Source of the DNA: Glandiceps talaboti
Taxonomy: Eukaryota > Hemichordata > Enteropneusta > Spengelidae
Length of the DNA: 64,000 bases
Direction of reading: 5' to 3'
Assembly: GCF_964340395.1 (NCBI RefSeq)
Contig: NC_135561.1
Coordinates: 4,297,501-4,361,500 of the forward strand
The position numbers and the translations under genes are program-made. The notes below the pieces were generated by a model, which had not been told where the DNA came from, did not search any database, and saw only the letters and a program-made list of their open reading frames with translations. Numbering within the stretch: the first letter of the stretch is position 1; the number at the start of each line of letters is the position of its first letter. This document shows positions 21,194 through 33,571 of the stretch, piece after piece.

Positions 21194-24100
21194 ACATTAG
21201 TGTGTTCAATTTTGTAAAGTACATACATATACTGGCTATTTTTTTCTTTGGACATTTTAATGACACACTATCCTTATTTGTGAAAAAAAAAGACATGCAT
21301 TGTGTGTATGTAGTGGTGTAGACAACGACAACTACACAGTGATACAGTGAACTGTTTTAATGTTCCTTTGAGTCATGATTTACAACAAGTGACAACTCTA
21401 CATACATTGCCATATTCACTTTGTATCAGTTATCCCTGCAAGCCATAAAAATGGCAATAGTTACATTTTAACAGTGATAAATCAAAATACAATTCTAGTA
21501 AGAAATGGCTATGATGTAGTTTGACTTCTACTATGAGAACATCATATGGGCCACTTACCATTGGTTAAACCATAAAACCAGTTCACATATTATTTCTCTG
21601 TTTTGTTTTTTTCTTGTGTATGAATATATCCCCAATCTGACTAAAATTTATCAATTTTCATTTTTTTCATCACTTTCAGTGTTAGATGATAGATGGGCTG
21701 GAGGTACAATAACACAACCTTATGAACAATGATCACTCAATTAGTATTTTACTAAAGAAATACTGTTGGGTCAAAGGTCATGATGTGACCTTAAAACAGT
21801 TCAAATATTTAAGATCACACCACCTCAAGTCCATCTAGTCATTACCACTCAAACACAGATTTTGTGTCATTTTCTTTTCTTTTTATGATTAAGGAAATCA
21901 TACATTTTTATGCTGCTAATGAAGTGAAAAAGTGTTAAAAGCATAAAAATACAAAAGCAATACAGAATAATGTATAATTTCCCATTGAAGATTTTAGACA
22001 TTTTTTTGTCTGTCTTTTTCATACAACATAGGGAAAGGAATACCTCAATCAGTTGGAAATGGCAGTTTTGCATCATCGACGTTTGGCCTAAAATGTCAGT
22101 ATTTTTCAAAACAGTTTACTACTTTAATACTTTTTAAGGAGTAGATTTCAATGAAGCCTAACTGCTTCACAATCCATGCATAAAAATATGCTGGAGAAAT
22201 GCCCCTCCAATCTGACTGAGACTTGACAGAAACATTAAATTTCAAAACATCGTTTTCCTATGTTCTATGTTATAATTTCTATTCTACTTGTACAATAAGG
22301 ATTATACGTGAAGACAACAAGCAAGTATACGTTATTTTAGTAAACCTAAATTAATTATATCCATGCCACCCCTTTGTATGTTAAGTGCCAGCAATGTCAA
22401 CTTCATTTTAGTAAAAATAAACCACCCATATCTTTTCCAATCCTTTTGTAATGTCAGGTCATCGCATGGGACCACTCCTTTGCTCTGGACAACTTTTTCT
22501 ACAATCAGTTTTCACATCTAGATTTCAATCATAACCTGAAGTGGGCCTTTAAAAAGACGTGGTGGTAGAATCCATGTCGACCCCCCAAGTCTCTAAAATG
22601 GTACAACCTAATTCTGTCAAGACATAATAGGATTGTACCAAAATGTAGACATTAAGGGTAGCAATGCTATAACTCATGGAAAGACTACTACATCAGAAAA
22701 GCACTGAAGTTAATAATATAATGACATTAAAGTAACCAAACACTGAATATGTACGTTAATACTTTCAGCTTCAAGTATTTGATAAAACATAGCTTGTTAG
22801 ATTACAATTGAATAGTAACTTGACCAGGATATATTAGAGGTACTTTTATTAATTTCAAGTACTGTGATGATTTTCTCCCTAATTTTCTGTTACTCTTTAC
22901 TCAACGTGAATGCTGTGGAGTTATTCAGAAGTCCCAATAATTTATCACAGGTTTATTTGTGGCATTCTCTATAAAATTCATTCTTACATAGATATTATCT
23001 TATCAGTAGAGCTATAAGATTTAGGCTGGATCATTCCTTTGTTTATCACCAACCTTTTCTATAGCTTTATTAGAAACTGTGTTCATGTACTTTGATGTCT
23101 TGTTTGCTGACTAGTAAAAAGTAGTTTGATGTGAGTCTGAATTGGCTGGACATGAAAGGGGTGGCATTGGAATCAAATCAGAACTTGTAAGACTGGTCCA
23201 AAGACATAAAACCCTATCTGAGAAAGCATTTTGTTTCTCTGTGAACATTTCAAACCAGGAAGTCTGAGTTTAAAACTCCCACAAAATGACAGTACAACTC
23301 TATAACTAAAGATATCCTCAAGTACAGAAGTGTCCAGTAAACCAATTATAACACAAGTATAATTATTGAAACTTCAACTACTTTAAGATATGGAGTTCAC
23401 AGAAGTTTGAAAAATGCTAAAAAGAGTACTTGTACCACATTTCGGGTGTGATAACATCTACTGAAAAATCTCTTATTGTAGATATTTCTCTACACTTGTG
23501 AAACTTTGAGGAACAAAACCAATATTCATGAACACGACACAAAGTTTCACTAATGAAGGTATTGTAAAGTGGAAAAATGTGAACAGGAATAGTTTGCTAC
23601 TCTCAAAATAGAGCTACAAAGGTCATACTAATTAGCTATTTTATTCTGCTCAATTTGCAGAAAATGATTACTTTGTTCTCAACAAATAAAATCATTGGTT
23701 GTTTAAAAGATACCTTGTCTAGTCTACAACTACAAGTTTAACACTGTATACCAATTTTTGGGCCAGCCTTGCATCTCGCTAAAGTGATTTGGTTTTTTTT
23801 CAAAAGACCTTTGCTGAGTTGTACACACTTCTAGCAGAGGCCTCTATCAACTAACTATTCTTAGATTACTATATGTCAAGCATATCTGTCAGTTTTGATC
23901 CAAATGATAAGGTTATATATATCATGTTAATTGTTGTCTTCAGTATTATCTGTTAACTACCTAACATGCCGATGGACCAAGGCTTCTTTAAGCCTCAGCC
24001 CCGGCAGGCTTGCCAATACTTTGTTTTGTGTCCAGCGAGTTAGCCGTTGTCTGGTCCCGTTTATCGTCTTCCTTCTTTATTTGCACATCAGGTCTACTGA

Positions 24101-24603
24101 AATATAATGAAACCACAAAAGGTTCTTTATTTTACATGTGAAATTAAGTTTCCATAAAGGGTTTTGAAAGCTGGTAACAGAGAGAGAGTGATGTATGGTG
24201 AAAACCTAGTAACAGTAAGAATGATGTCTGGTAAAAACCTGTATATTTTCAAATAGAAATTTATGTCACTTTCATTGGAAAACCCATACAATAGTTGAGG
24301 TCTAGCAGATTTTACCAAATTATCACCTTCAACAAATATACTGTATTTAAAGTTTAAACAACCATTTCTAACTTGATATACCAAGTCATAAAAATCTGAA
24401 TTATTATTTGATGTTTATCAGTACATCAATCAGTGTGCTCAAAACCAATTTAATAATGTCACTGACTCGCAAACATTTCTTGTGATACACCAACATTTAG
24501 TGTTTCCCCTACCCCTTACTATGTGGTGACTCATAATTCATTGTTTAATATGTGGCTGCAACTTTCTGCCTTGTTAGTGTTCTGCCTATACACTTACTGA
24601 TCA
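21191..24603. other. Intergenic DNA, ADHFE1-STAU
   Basis: No exon, RNA gene or large repeat recognised. A small hairpin with GGTACAACCTAATT and TAGGATTGTACC arms lies at about 22600-22640. The Staufen 3' UTR end may fall in the right part. Confidence 0.4.
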
Positions 24604-25146
24604 GTGTTTTAGTTAAGGGTGGGAACCATTTGTTCTCTTTGTACATAACAATCCGGTATCAGGAAGGGGTAATTCTGGTAAAACTAGCATAGTTTTCCTT
24701 ACATTATACTACAATATTGATAGGGAACCTTGGTAAAATGACAGGAGAAATCTGGTAGATTTTACCTACTTGCCACCCCTAAGGTGGCTATATGGATGAA
24801 GATTGGGTATTCATTTTTGATTTTTAATTATAAAACAATTTCATCATGGTTTCCTACTTGAAAAATAAATGTGAAACACCACAGAACAAATCCTTCATTG
24901 TAACTCAATGCATGACAAAAGCATAACAAATGTTTAAAATGTCTGTTATTGTATGTACAATAGCAAACTTCTTAAACACATTTTTCGGCTTTTTGCAATT
25001 TATTAAGTTACAAACACAGACTCAGACAATGATGTTTCACATTGACTTTTCAAGTAGGAAGCCATGATAAAATTGTTTTATAACTTACAAATCCACAGTA
25101 AATACCAAATCCTCATCCATATGACCACCTTAACAAAAACACTGCA
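24604..25146. mobile_element. Composite foldback element after the Staufen stop codon
   Basis: 24780-24878 and 25033-25132 are inverted arms of about 100 bp, roughly 80% alike by eye: GGCTATATGGATGAAGATTG and TATAAAACAATTTCATCATG on the left pair with CATGATAAAATTGTTTTATA and CCTCATCCATATGACCACC on the right. The right end is TTAACAAAAACACTG. On the left, a family C copy (24604-24783, starting CAGTGTTTTAGTTAAGG) lies outside the arm, consistent with family C having inserted in the outer left end. On the Staufen strand the hairpin begins about 50 nt after the stop codon. Confidence 0.75.
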
Positions 25147-25181
25147 TATCCAATACACTCATTTCTAAGTGACTATACTTT

Positions 25182-28100
25182 CTACCTTGTTGGTTTGCCA
25201 GGTTCTTTCTTGACTTGTTCACTCTTGCTATCCACCATATCCATTAATGATTTCATGGCTTGCAAGGCTGCAGCATCATAAGACGACTCCACTGTTGGAC
25301 CTGCACCATGCGACACCAAGGGTGGGTTTGTAGATATGGACACAAGAGACAGGTACTCAGGTTTATTGCCCTAAAACAGAGAACAGTAAAATTGATGACT
25401 ACCCAGTACTGATAAACTTTGTTCTTCTTTAATATGTCTTCACTTTTCAGAATTCTTTGTAAATGACTCGGGACCTCTGGGACAATATAAAATAGATTAC
25501 TCATCCTCGCAAACCAGAGCTGTTATTTCTTCTGCAACACTGTGAAATAACGAGATGTAACAAGCAATCTGATTGGTTGTAGTGTTGATGTATAAAACGG
25601 CTAAATTAGCTATGCACAAATACCCAATTTGTATATGTATATGACAGTGACAAAGTGAGAGATGTTGTGAACATGAGCAACAAGAAAGATACGCAGTAAA
25701 GAGGATAATGACAACTAAGTGTTACCTTTGGAAAGTCTGTATATTGAACCTGTAATCCTTGTACATTAGCCAGGTACATAAGTTGTGACTTCGCTCTCAC
25801 TGGTGTCACTTTCAGTTCTGGCTTACTCACACCACTTGCTTGTATTATGGCTTCAGCAGTAGGTGACTTGCCATTCTCCATCATCTCCCTTGCAATGGCA
25901 GCTGTAGTAGCCATTGATTTAGCACTCGTGCTATCACCAAGAGGTGCACCTGGTGCTCGGTTCAAGGCTTCATTAAAATAAACACAGAAATGATAAAGAA
26001 TGATTTTTAATGTTACTGATTTTCCAATATTTAAGGGGAATCCCACTCGAGCAAATAAAGGCAATTTCATAAACTTTGGATTCTAAACAGTCAAGTCATG
26101 GTTGTACCTCACACCTACATTACATGTGATTTCAGAGAAACATCAAGTTGAAGTTGTCAACCCATATGGGGATTTTTGCTGTGGGCCACATTGCCTAATG
26201 GGAGTCAGCAGAAATATTTATGCACTGATTGAACAATGAATATTCATGACCCCATAACAGCCTATTACCTTCAATGAAAACATCATGAATATTCATTGTT
26301 CAATCATTGCATAAGCATTCTGCTGACTCCCATGAGGCAATGTGGCCCACAGCAAAAATCCCCAAATGGGAGGACATCTTAAACTTGATGTTTCTCTGAA
26401 ATTGTACGTAATGTATGTGATGTACAACCGTAACACGACTTTCCAGAATCCAGAATCCAAAGTTCATGAAAATGCCTTTATCCCTGGAATGGCATTCCTC
26501 CTCAATAAAAAGCAGCTGTATACACACTCTGCTCCAAATGTCTGTCAGTAAGTCACTGTTGTATGTATATTTCCTACCTTGAGACTTAGACACTGGTAAT
26601 GTGAAGCCAGCAGCGCTAGCCACTTCTGGTACCATTGGTAATAAACCAGGTGCTAATGGCCTACCACCCAATCCCATTCCTTCAGGAAGTCCTCCTTTAT
26701 TACCTGCCAATCAAAAGTGCAAGACATGAATCTTTATAATATGTTGTGTACAATGACGAGTATTGTATATAATTCATTTCAAGACACACATAATACACTT
26801 TTTTTCATGTTGTTGTCTGATAACTTTATTTGACTGAGTGATTTTTGTTTGGTTGAAAATTTTATGTTTGGTTGTCACAATATTATCTCTATCCCATCCT
26901 GAGTTTCAACCACCACGTTGAATTAAGATTATTTAGTTGACATCATTCACTTGTGGATTCGTAAATTTGTAAATCAAGGAAATTTCTGCTTTTTTAAGAA
27001 AGGTTTATTCTTTTAGTGCAAATCAGCCCAATTCATTATGATAGTTGGCACTTGGGTTCATCTATATGCTAATGCTCTCATGCAAAATGGCCAAAACTGT
27101 TTGATGTGAGCTTTTTGGGGGGGGGGGGGGGGTGGGGGGGGGGGAGATGATGACCTTGAACACTTTTCCAAATATTTACTTGGAAATAAAGGTGAATGGT
27201 ATGACTCTAGCACTGTAGACGCTCACTGTCATTATGAAATATGCTGCTTGTTCTAATTGAGGGTCCGTAGGTAATGATTAGTATTTAGTAGTGTGGGACC
27301 TTCAAGGTATGCCTGTGAATTTGATGACTCTCACTTTACTAAAGTTGTTTTCTGTGTTTGGTTTGGTTCAAGTTGAGTTTTGAGTGTCTGAGGTATGGCT
27401 GACCATGTACACGTGGACAGATGGATGAATGGACAGACATGCGACATTCCTCTAGTGCTCCCTGGGCAGTGCACATTGGGGCTAATTATCAGTGCTACCT
27501 TGTTAGACTTGCAAATGATTATTTTTTAATTCAGGTACCACATACCTTCTTTGTCAGAGTCAGCAAAAGTCACTTTTCTGCCATTAGTAGTCTTCTCTTC
27601 AGGTGGCGGTATCTCTCCTTCAGTTTTCAATGCAGATTTGTTTGGTAGTGGTGGGGTGCTACGATAACCTAACAATTGTAACATGGCTTCAGCAGCTGCA
27701 CGCTTGGCCATTTTCTTGTTAGGGCCTATGCCAGTGCACTGGGGAATGCCAACTGTTACCTGATTTACACAAACAACAGTGTTTTGGTAAGGACACTCGG
27801 AAGGTAAAAACTATGTCATTTCCCATGTCATCGTTTTGGGAACCCTGATCAAACTTGTGGTATACTGTATCTTTAGGAAAGTATACAAGTGTGTAGGCAG
27901 ATTCCCCCCATCCCTACCCCTCAACAGAAACACTAATAGAGAATGATAAGTACAAGTTTCATACAATGAACAAACTTGTGCACAGTATGTGTACTATGTC
28001 ATAACAATGTGCAATATGTACATTTGTAATGTCATAACTTCTGCCGTACTATGTCATACTAATGTGTGTATTATGTCATCAGTTCTGTAGTACTACCAAT

Positions 28101-31100
28101 GTGTGTATGACATGTATGTCATAAGTTCTGCAGTCCAATATCATAACTGCTTGCCTATGTCATCAGTTCTGCAGAAATATGTCATAACAATGTTTGCCTT
28201 TGTCATCAGTTCTGCAGTGTGTCAATGTGTGTCTTATGTCATAGGTTCTGCAGTACTATATCATAACTATGCTTGCCTATGTCATCAGTTCTGCAGAAAT
28301 ATGTCATAACAATGTTTGCCTTTGTCATCAGTTCTGCAGTACTATGTCATAACAATGTGTGTCTTATGTCATAAGTCCTCTATCACAGCAACATTCTTGG
28401 CTTTCAAATACACACATACAGTACAATAATAATTTACTGTGTTCTATTACCTGCATGACAAATTCCCTTTTACGAGGTGCACCTCGTTCTTGAAGTAGAG
28501 TAAATACTGGTTCCTTTTCTTTCTTAGCTTGTTGTATTTGTACAAGACGACTGACAGGATTCATACCCAGTCCGTAGTCTTGGTTACCTTGCTGTACTCC
28601 CTGCAATTATTAATACATAATAAATTAAATTTTCTATTCGGTCAAAACATTTCTAGAAACAAATCCTACTTTTACTGCATCTCATCAAAATGATTTTCCA
28701 TGTATACATTATGGACAATAAAAGTTATTTTTATTCATTTCATTTCTATTCTATTCTATTCTATTCTATTCTATTCTATTCTATTCTATTCTATTCTATT
28801 CTATAAGCATTGGCATGGTGTACAACGATGAACTGTCGTCAAGTGCTTTGTTTGACATACAAGAAGTGAGATAGAGTTGGTAGCTCATTCATGACAATAC
28901 TTAGGCCAAATATTCATTTAAAAATTTTCAACTCTGTGAGAGGAAATTTTCATTTTATGATTATGAATCCAGAATCCATGACCATTAATTCTCACACACT
29001 GTTATCTTTCTCGTACCATGAATAATTTATTCATATTTTAATATTATTTTTTTCAATATTTTTGTTGCTGTACATGTACTGTCCACAGCATATTTTACAC
29101 TTGCTTTCTATCTTAAATTCTTAGGGATCTGTTAACTATTAAGTTGTTTTATTCTCATTCATTGCATTAGATTTCTACATCAATTGTTTTTGATTCATGT
29201 GTTTCTTCTGTGCTTTTAAATATTTTTACCACTCTATCCAGTATTGACATAAATACAACTGGGAAAGCAGCTAAGATTTGGGAATTACTTGGCAATTCAA
29301 TCCTTTTACATAGTTAGTTCCTACAGAAAGTAAAATAAAAATAACACAAACCGTTACATTATCATTGGTGACATCCATCTTGACTTTGACCAAAGATTTA
29401 GGCTTCTTCTTCTTGAATCTTGGTTTGGGTTTCTCAATGACTGGCAGAGGTTCCAATTGTCTGAGTTGTTCTAATACCTTGGCAGCTGCCTTCTTCTTGG
29501 AAATTTTCTTACCATTGCCTTCAGCTTCAGCCGAGTAGCTACCCACAATGCACTTAGTTATAAATGTCTTCATGTGGGGAGGTCCACTCTCTTTTATTAC
29601 CTGTAAATATAGATGAAGTATATAAACTCAAATGGAAACTGAATGGTCTCAATCTAAACTCACCTCAACTCAAAGGATTTCAAAAAGTTCTGACTGTTAA
29701 CTATTGTTTTTATTTATGTCTAGATTGTAGCACCTGTTCAAGGCAAGACAGGGGTATGAAATGCCCCCTAACTTCATAGGGTTTTATTGTCAAACTTGAA
29801 TGTGTACAATGAACACAGTGATTAAAAGAATTCCTTTTACAAATATCTAATGACAAAACTTTTACGTTTTTCTGCACTCAAATGATATTAAGAAGTTACT
29901 TTTATTGATGATTTCATAACACTCTTATTTCAGATGATTTTGACCTTATTTGATATTGCCAATTTCGTTACCCTAACTGATTTAACATGTATTTCAGATT
30001 TTTCTTACCCCAAATGATATTAATAGGTTTCTACTATGGCCAATTTCGTTACCCTAACTGATTTAACATGTATTTCAGAATTTTCTTACCGCAAATGATA
30101 TTAATAGGTTTCTACTATGGGCGATTTCATAACACTGACTGATTTAACATGTATTTCAGAATTTTCTTACCTCAAAAAATAATAGGTTTCTACTATGGGC
30201 GATTTCATAACACTGACTGATTTAACATGTATTTCAGATTTTTCTTACCCCAAATGATATTAATAGGTTTCTACAATGGGCAATTTCGTTACCCTAACTG
30301 ATTTAACAGACGTATTTCAGAATTTTCTTACCTCAAATGATATTAACAGGTTTCTTCTATGGGCGATTTCATAACACTGACTTATTTCAGATTTGGCTTC
30401 GTCCTCATCTAATCCATCTGAAACTGAAGACAGTACACAAAAGGATAACAATCACAATCAAATGCTTTGTACAAAAGTTATCTCTGAAGACTGCACATAA
30501 CAGATTCCCAATCACCAAAAAATTTTTTTAATAATTAACCACAAATGATGACATTTAATGTTCCATTTGTTGATGCAAACAATTTTATTCTACTGTAATA
30601 ATGCAGTTGGTTTACACAACTCCAGATTTAAAAACATTCATTAGCTTGGTAGATCAAATGATTTACAAAGTTATACCTTACGAGTTCCATGTAGTTCAAC
30701 TTTTTAGCACCGCTTCGTAACTTAAACGATAATTCAAGTTACAGCTGACCTTAACTGGTGAGTATCCTCAGTATGAATGATTCTTTTGTTTGACTATATT
30801 TTAAATTGTTGATTGCTAACATCTAAATAACAGTAGAATTAATGGTGGGTAAAGAAGGCAGCACCTCTATCAACTTTAATCAAATTGGAACTATGAAATA
30901 TATTAATAAATATATTACGTAACTTACCAGTAGTATTTACAACAGTCGGTGGTGGTAGTTGAACTGGTGGTTGTTCTTGTTGAGCCAACTTTAAAAAAAA
31001 ACAAAAAAAATATTCAAACTTCTCAAAAGAGCAAATTGCACAAAGACAACGATAATCAAAGTGGTTTGGCATGTATTTCGTTAATATTTGAAATGAAAAC

Positions 31101-33553
31101 AGTGTTTACTTCCTTAATCCTTTTTCCATCGTTGGGTATATTGGTTTGGTTGTACACAAAACACTACAATTTCAGCCTCTATGGTAGGGGAGGGGGGTAT
31201 TTAGTTGTACACATAACACCACAGGACTAATCGTCATTATTGTTACCAGTGTGCCCTCTAAGCCAATTTGACGTGCCACTGACACAATTTCTAGTGATGC
31301 ACCTAAATTCGGTGTTCCCCTATCTCTATACTAGGTGGTGACTCACAAGAAATCCCAGTTTTTCTCATTTTGACTCATAACAACAAAGTTTGTCTTCATT
31401 AGAGGGCACACTGATTGTTACAATACTACATAGCCTTTGGATCCTGCCCTAAATGATACATTGTTTCTTTCTGATAGCACCTGATTACGCTCTTTGATGT
31501 CCGTTTTATGCTCTCTATATATGTCACATGTTTAGTTTGTTGGACACATGCAGTTTAATGGACTATATTAGCCACACTAATCTGTTAGATCCTCCACTTA
31601 CTATTATATTCATATCTTTCCTAGTGGAGCTCTCATACCATACATATTTAATAACATAAGATACAATAGGAAATGTTTTAGCCTTTCAGAGTTTACCAAC
31701 TATGACCAAGTACTTATAAAACTCTAAATTTTGAATGATATGTTATTCACCATAGCACTTTATAGTTCCGGTTCACATATGTATGGATTTTATTTTATAG
31801 AAACTTAATCACAACATGCTATTTACTAATTTCTTTGTGATATTGGTTTATGCCGAAGGGGTTGTAAGAGCTTTCAGGGACTCTGCAGTGTGTATAGCCT
31901 CTATAAATTTTGAATGAAATGTTACTCACCAAAGCTGTTTCTGGTATAGGTTCATGTCTGAGGGCTTTGAGAGCTTTGACAGCTGCATTGTGTCTAGCCT
32001 GTTGTCGTGTTTTTCCTTCACCGATGAATTCACGATTGCCAACAGTCAGAGATACATAGCAGGCTCTAGGCACTGGATAGTGGTATCTGGTTCATGAAAA
32101 GATATAGCACTTGACATGATTCTGTCATCTTTTTTTTTTAAAAACTCAATTATTACAGTATACTGTATTCTGATTACTGGGTGATACAAGATTGACAGTA
32201 TATTGTCTTTTGATTACTGGGGTGATATCATCAAGAATGATGGACATGGTATAATTTGGCCAAATGGAGCAGTTTAATTAAAGGCCAGGGTTTCAATCTA
32301 AGGTACTTACATTAGTATTACTAGTACCTGATCAAAGGAACCACAAGGATTAAATAGGATTATTCTTTTGTTGATTCTGACATTTTCTACAGCTCTGCCT
32401 GACAACTGTTTTTCACCCTAAATATCAATCTGGGTCTTAACTAGTTTCAGGTCTTTAATATTAGTCATAGGAACCATACCTACCTTTGGTTGTACATTCC
32501 TCTAAAGTTATAGTTAGGTCTATTATTGTAGTAGCCAGGATGTGGACCCCTGGGACCAGGTCCTTGACCGGGACCAGGACCAGGTCCAAGGCCTGGGCTT
32601 GGTTCAATTGGACGATAAATAGCTGGTTCACCTCTCTTCATAGCCAGTCCATTTAGTTCCACAGTAGGAGTCATACTGTCCATGTTTCCATTAATGATTA
32701 CCCTGGGTGGTTTTGGTTTTGGTTTGGGTAAGTTGCACTGTGCAAGTGCTGTCTCTGCAGCTGAATGTTGAGCTTTTTTAATGCTACTACCAGTAGCTTC
32801 ATAAAGTTTGTCATTCAATGTTAGGGACACCTTGAATGTTTTCTGATGTGCTGGGCCAGATTCATCCACTAGTTGATACTGTGGCTGCATCTTATTATAA
32901 CGGGCTAACTCGTTGAGCAGACACATTGGGGTTTTCTCTTTGGGGTTTGCCATGTTTAGCTGTGATAACATAAAAATATTGACATCAAAAGTTAATATCT
33001 TTGGTACAGTGATTTCCGTTAAACTCAGGTCTTAACTGGGCATGGTCGCTTTTATGGTATGTATTTTCTACAGTATAACCTAATGCATTCTTTAATTAAA
33101 GAAAGTGATCCAAGACCACCAGGCAGTGTGTTTGTTACAGCCATTAAGTTTGTAAAATATATCTTAATTCACTCGGGCACAATATTATCATGGAACAGGT
33201 TATACAAGTCTATGCAAGTTTGACCAGAGCCTCTTTGTGAGCCTGAACAGAAACACTGCCAGTTTGAACTGGACCTAACTGGCTGTCAGAACAAGTGTAC
33301 ATGTATAGGTAGAAAAAAATAACAAAGGTATACATACTGCATCAGCACTTAGACTGGTACCAGTAGTAGTAGAATTGATGGTTGTAGTAGGAACAGTGGT
33401 TGCAGTAGGAGCAACCACTGTTCCACTTACAGCTGGAGCTGCCCCACTGGTTTTTATTGAACCAGGGTTTTGTACTGGCTGCTGAGCTGTCTGGGGAACT
33501 GCTGCTGGTACCTTGACAGACTGATTAGTTGTCATTCCTTGGACTTGAGACAT
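25182..33553 (-). CDS. STAU: Staufen double-stranded RNA-binding protein
   Basis: Staufen binds dsRNA stems for mRNA transport, localisation, translation control and Staufen-mediated decay. Minus-strand exons: 33338-33571 (ATG at 33553), 32484-32959, 31930-32086, 30928-30988, 30332-30417, 29352-29600, 28451-28600, 27546-27759, 26578-26703, 25726-25967, 25182-25370 (stop 25184-25182). Phases agree to about 721 aa. dsRBD1 is at about 82-148, dsRBD2 (split by a Pro/Gly-rich loop) 215-275, dsRBD3 312-378, dsRBD4 430-495 and dsRBD5-like 640-705. RKVTFADSD and LLPMVPEVA resemble STAU1; [20 protein letters not shown] is shared with both vertebrate paralogues. Residues 1-72 are Thr/Ala/Pro-rich. Uncertain points: the exon ending 29352 could end at 29358 (two residues fewer), and exon 30332-30417 could start 6 nt earlier. 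Confidence 0.96.
26036..26502. mobile_element. Foldback element, family B, about 467 bp
   Basis: Long inverted arms of about 205 bp. The left arm carries AACTTTGGATTCTAAACAG, TTTCAGAGAAACATCAAGTT, GATTTTTGCTGTGGGCCACA and TTGAACAATGAATATTCATG; each recurs inverted on the right. The ends are GGAATCCC and GGCATTCC. It lies in a Staufen intron, 76 nt downstream of the exon 26578-26703 donor. Partial relatives are at 4795 and 9165. Confidence 0.88.
27115..27147. repeat. Poly-G tract
   Basis: About 26 G in two runs separated by one T, in a Staufen intron; assembly length may be unreliable. Confidence 0.8.
27960..28385. repeat. Minisatellite, about 45-bp unit
   Basis: Degenerate tandem copies of TATGTCATCAGTTCTGCAGT plus TATGTCATAACAATGTG. 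It starts 65 bp inside the intron after the Staufen exon 28451-28600, but no clear exon piece is repeated. Confidence 0.8.
28746..28804. repeat. ATTCT pentanucleotide repeat
   Basis: About 12 perfect ATTCT units in a Staufen intron. The same unit, at far greater length, is the SCA10 expansion in human ATXN10. Confidence 0.95.
29870..30331 (-). repeat. Tandem copies of the Staufen dsRBD3 exon donor
   Basis: On the minus strand the last 60 nt or so of exon 30332-30417 and its donor recur downstream at a period of 78-83 bp. The genuine junction reads ATATCATTTGAG|GTAAGAA (exon end 30332). Copies with intact GTAAGAA end at about 30249, 30171, 30090 and 30009; a decayed copy without a donor is near 29871-29935. 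Copies read GAAATCGCCCATAGTAGAAA, nearly the true coding sequence GAAATCGCCCATAGAAGAAA. One shorter copy has lost a few bases. Confidence 0.92.
30332..30417 (-). CDS. STAU: Staufen exon opening dsRBD3 (86 nt)
   Basis: Described separately because it is too short for simple frame scans and is surrounded by copies of itself. It encodes [20 protein letters not shown] then RRNLLISFE, matching human SEISLVFEIALKRNMPVSFE. The acceptor region reads CTTCAGTTTCAG|ATGG: two AGs 6 nt apart, both in frame, so two isoforms differing by two residues (Val-Ser) are possible. Confidence 0.93.
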
Positions 33554-33571
33554 GGTTACAAGTTTTTTGTC

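Noticed and set aside
30661-30760. Minus-strand segment considered as the missing Staufen dsRBD3 exon ([12 protein letters not shown])
   Set aside because: Phase did not fit and acceptors led to stops; the exon at 30332-30417 fits phase and homology exactly.
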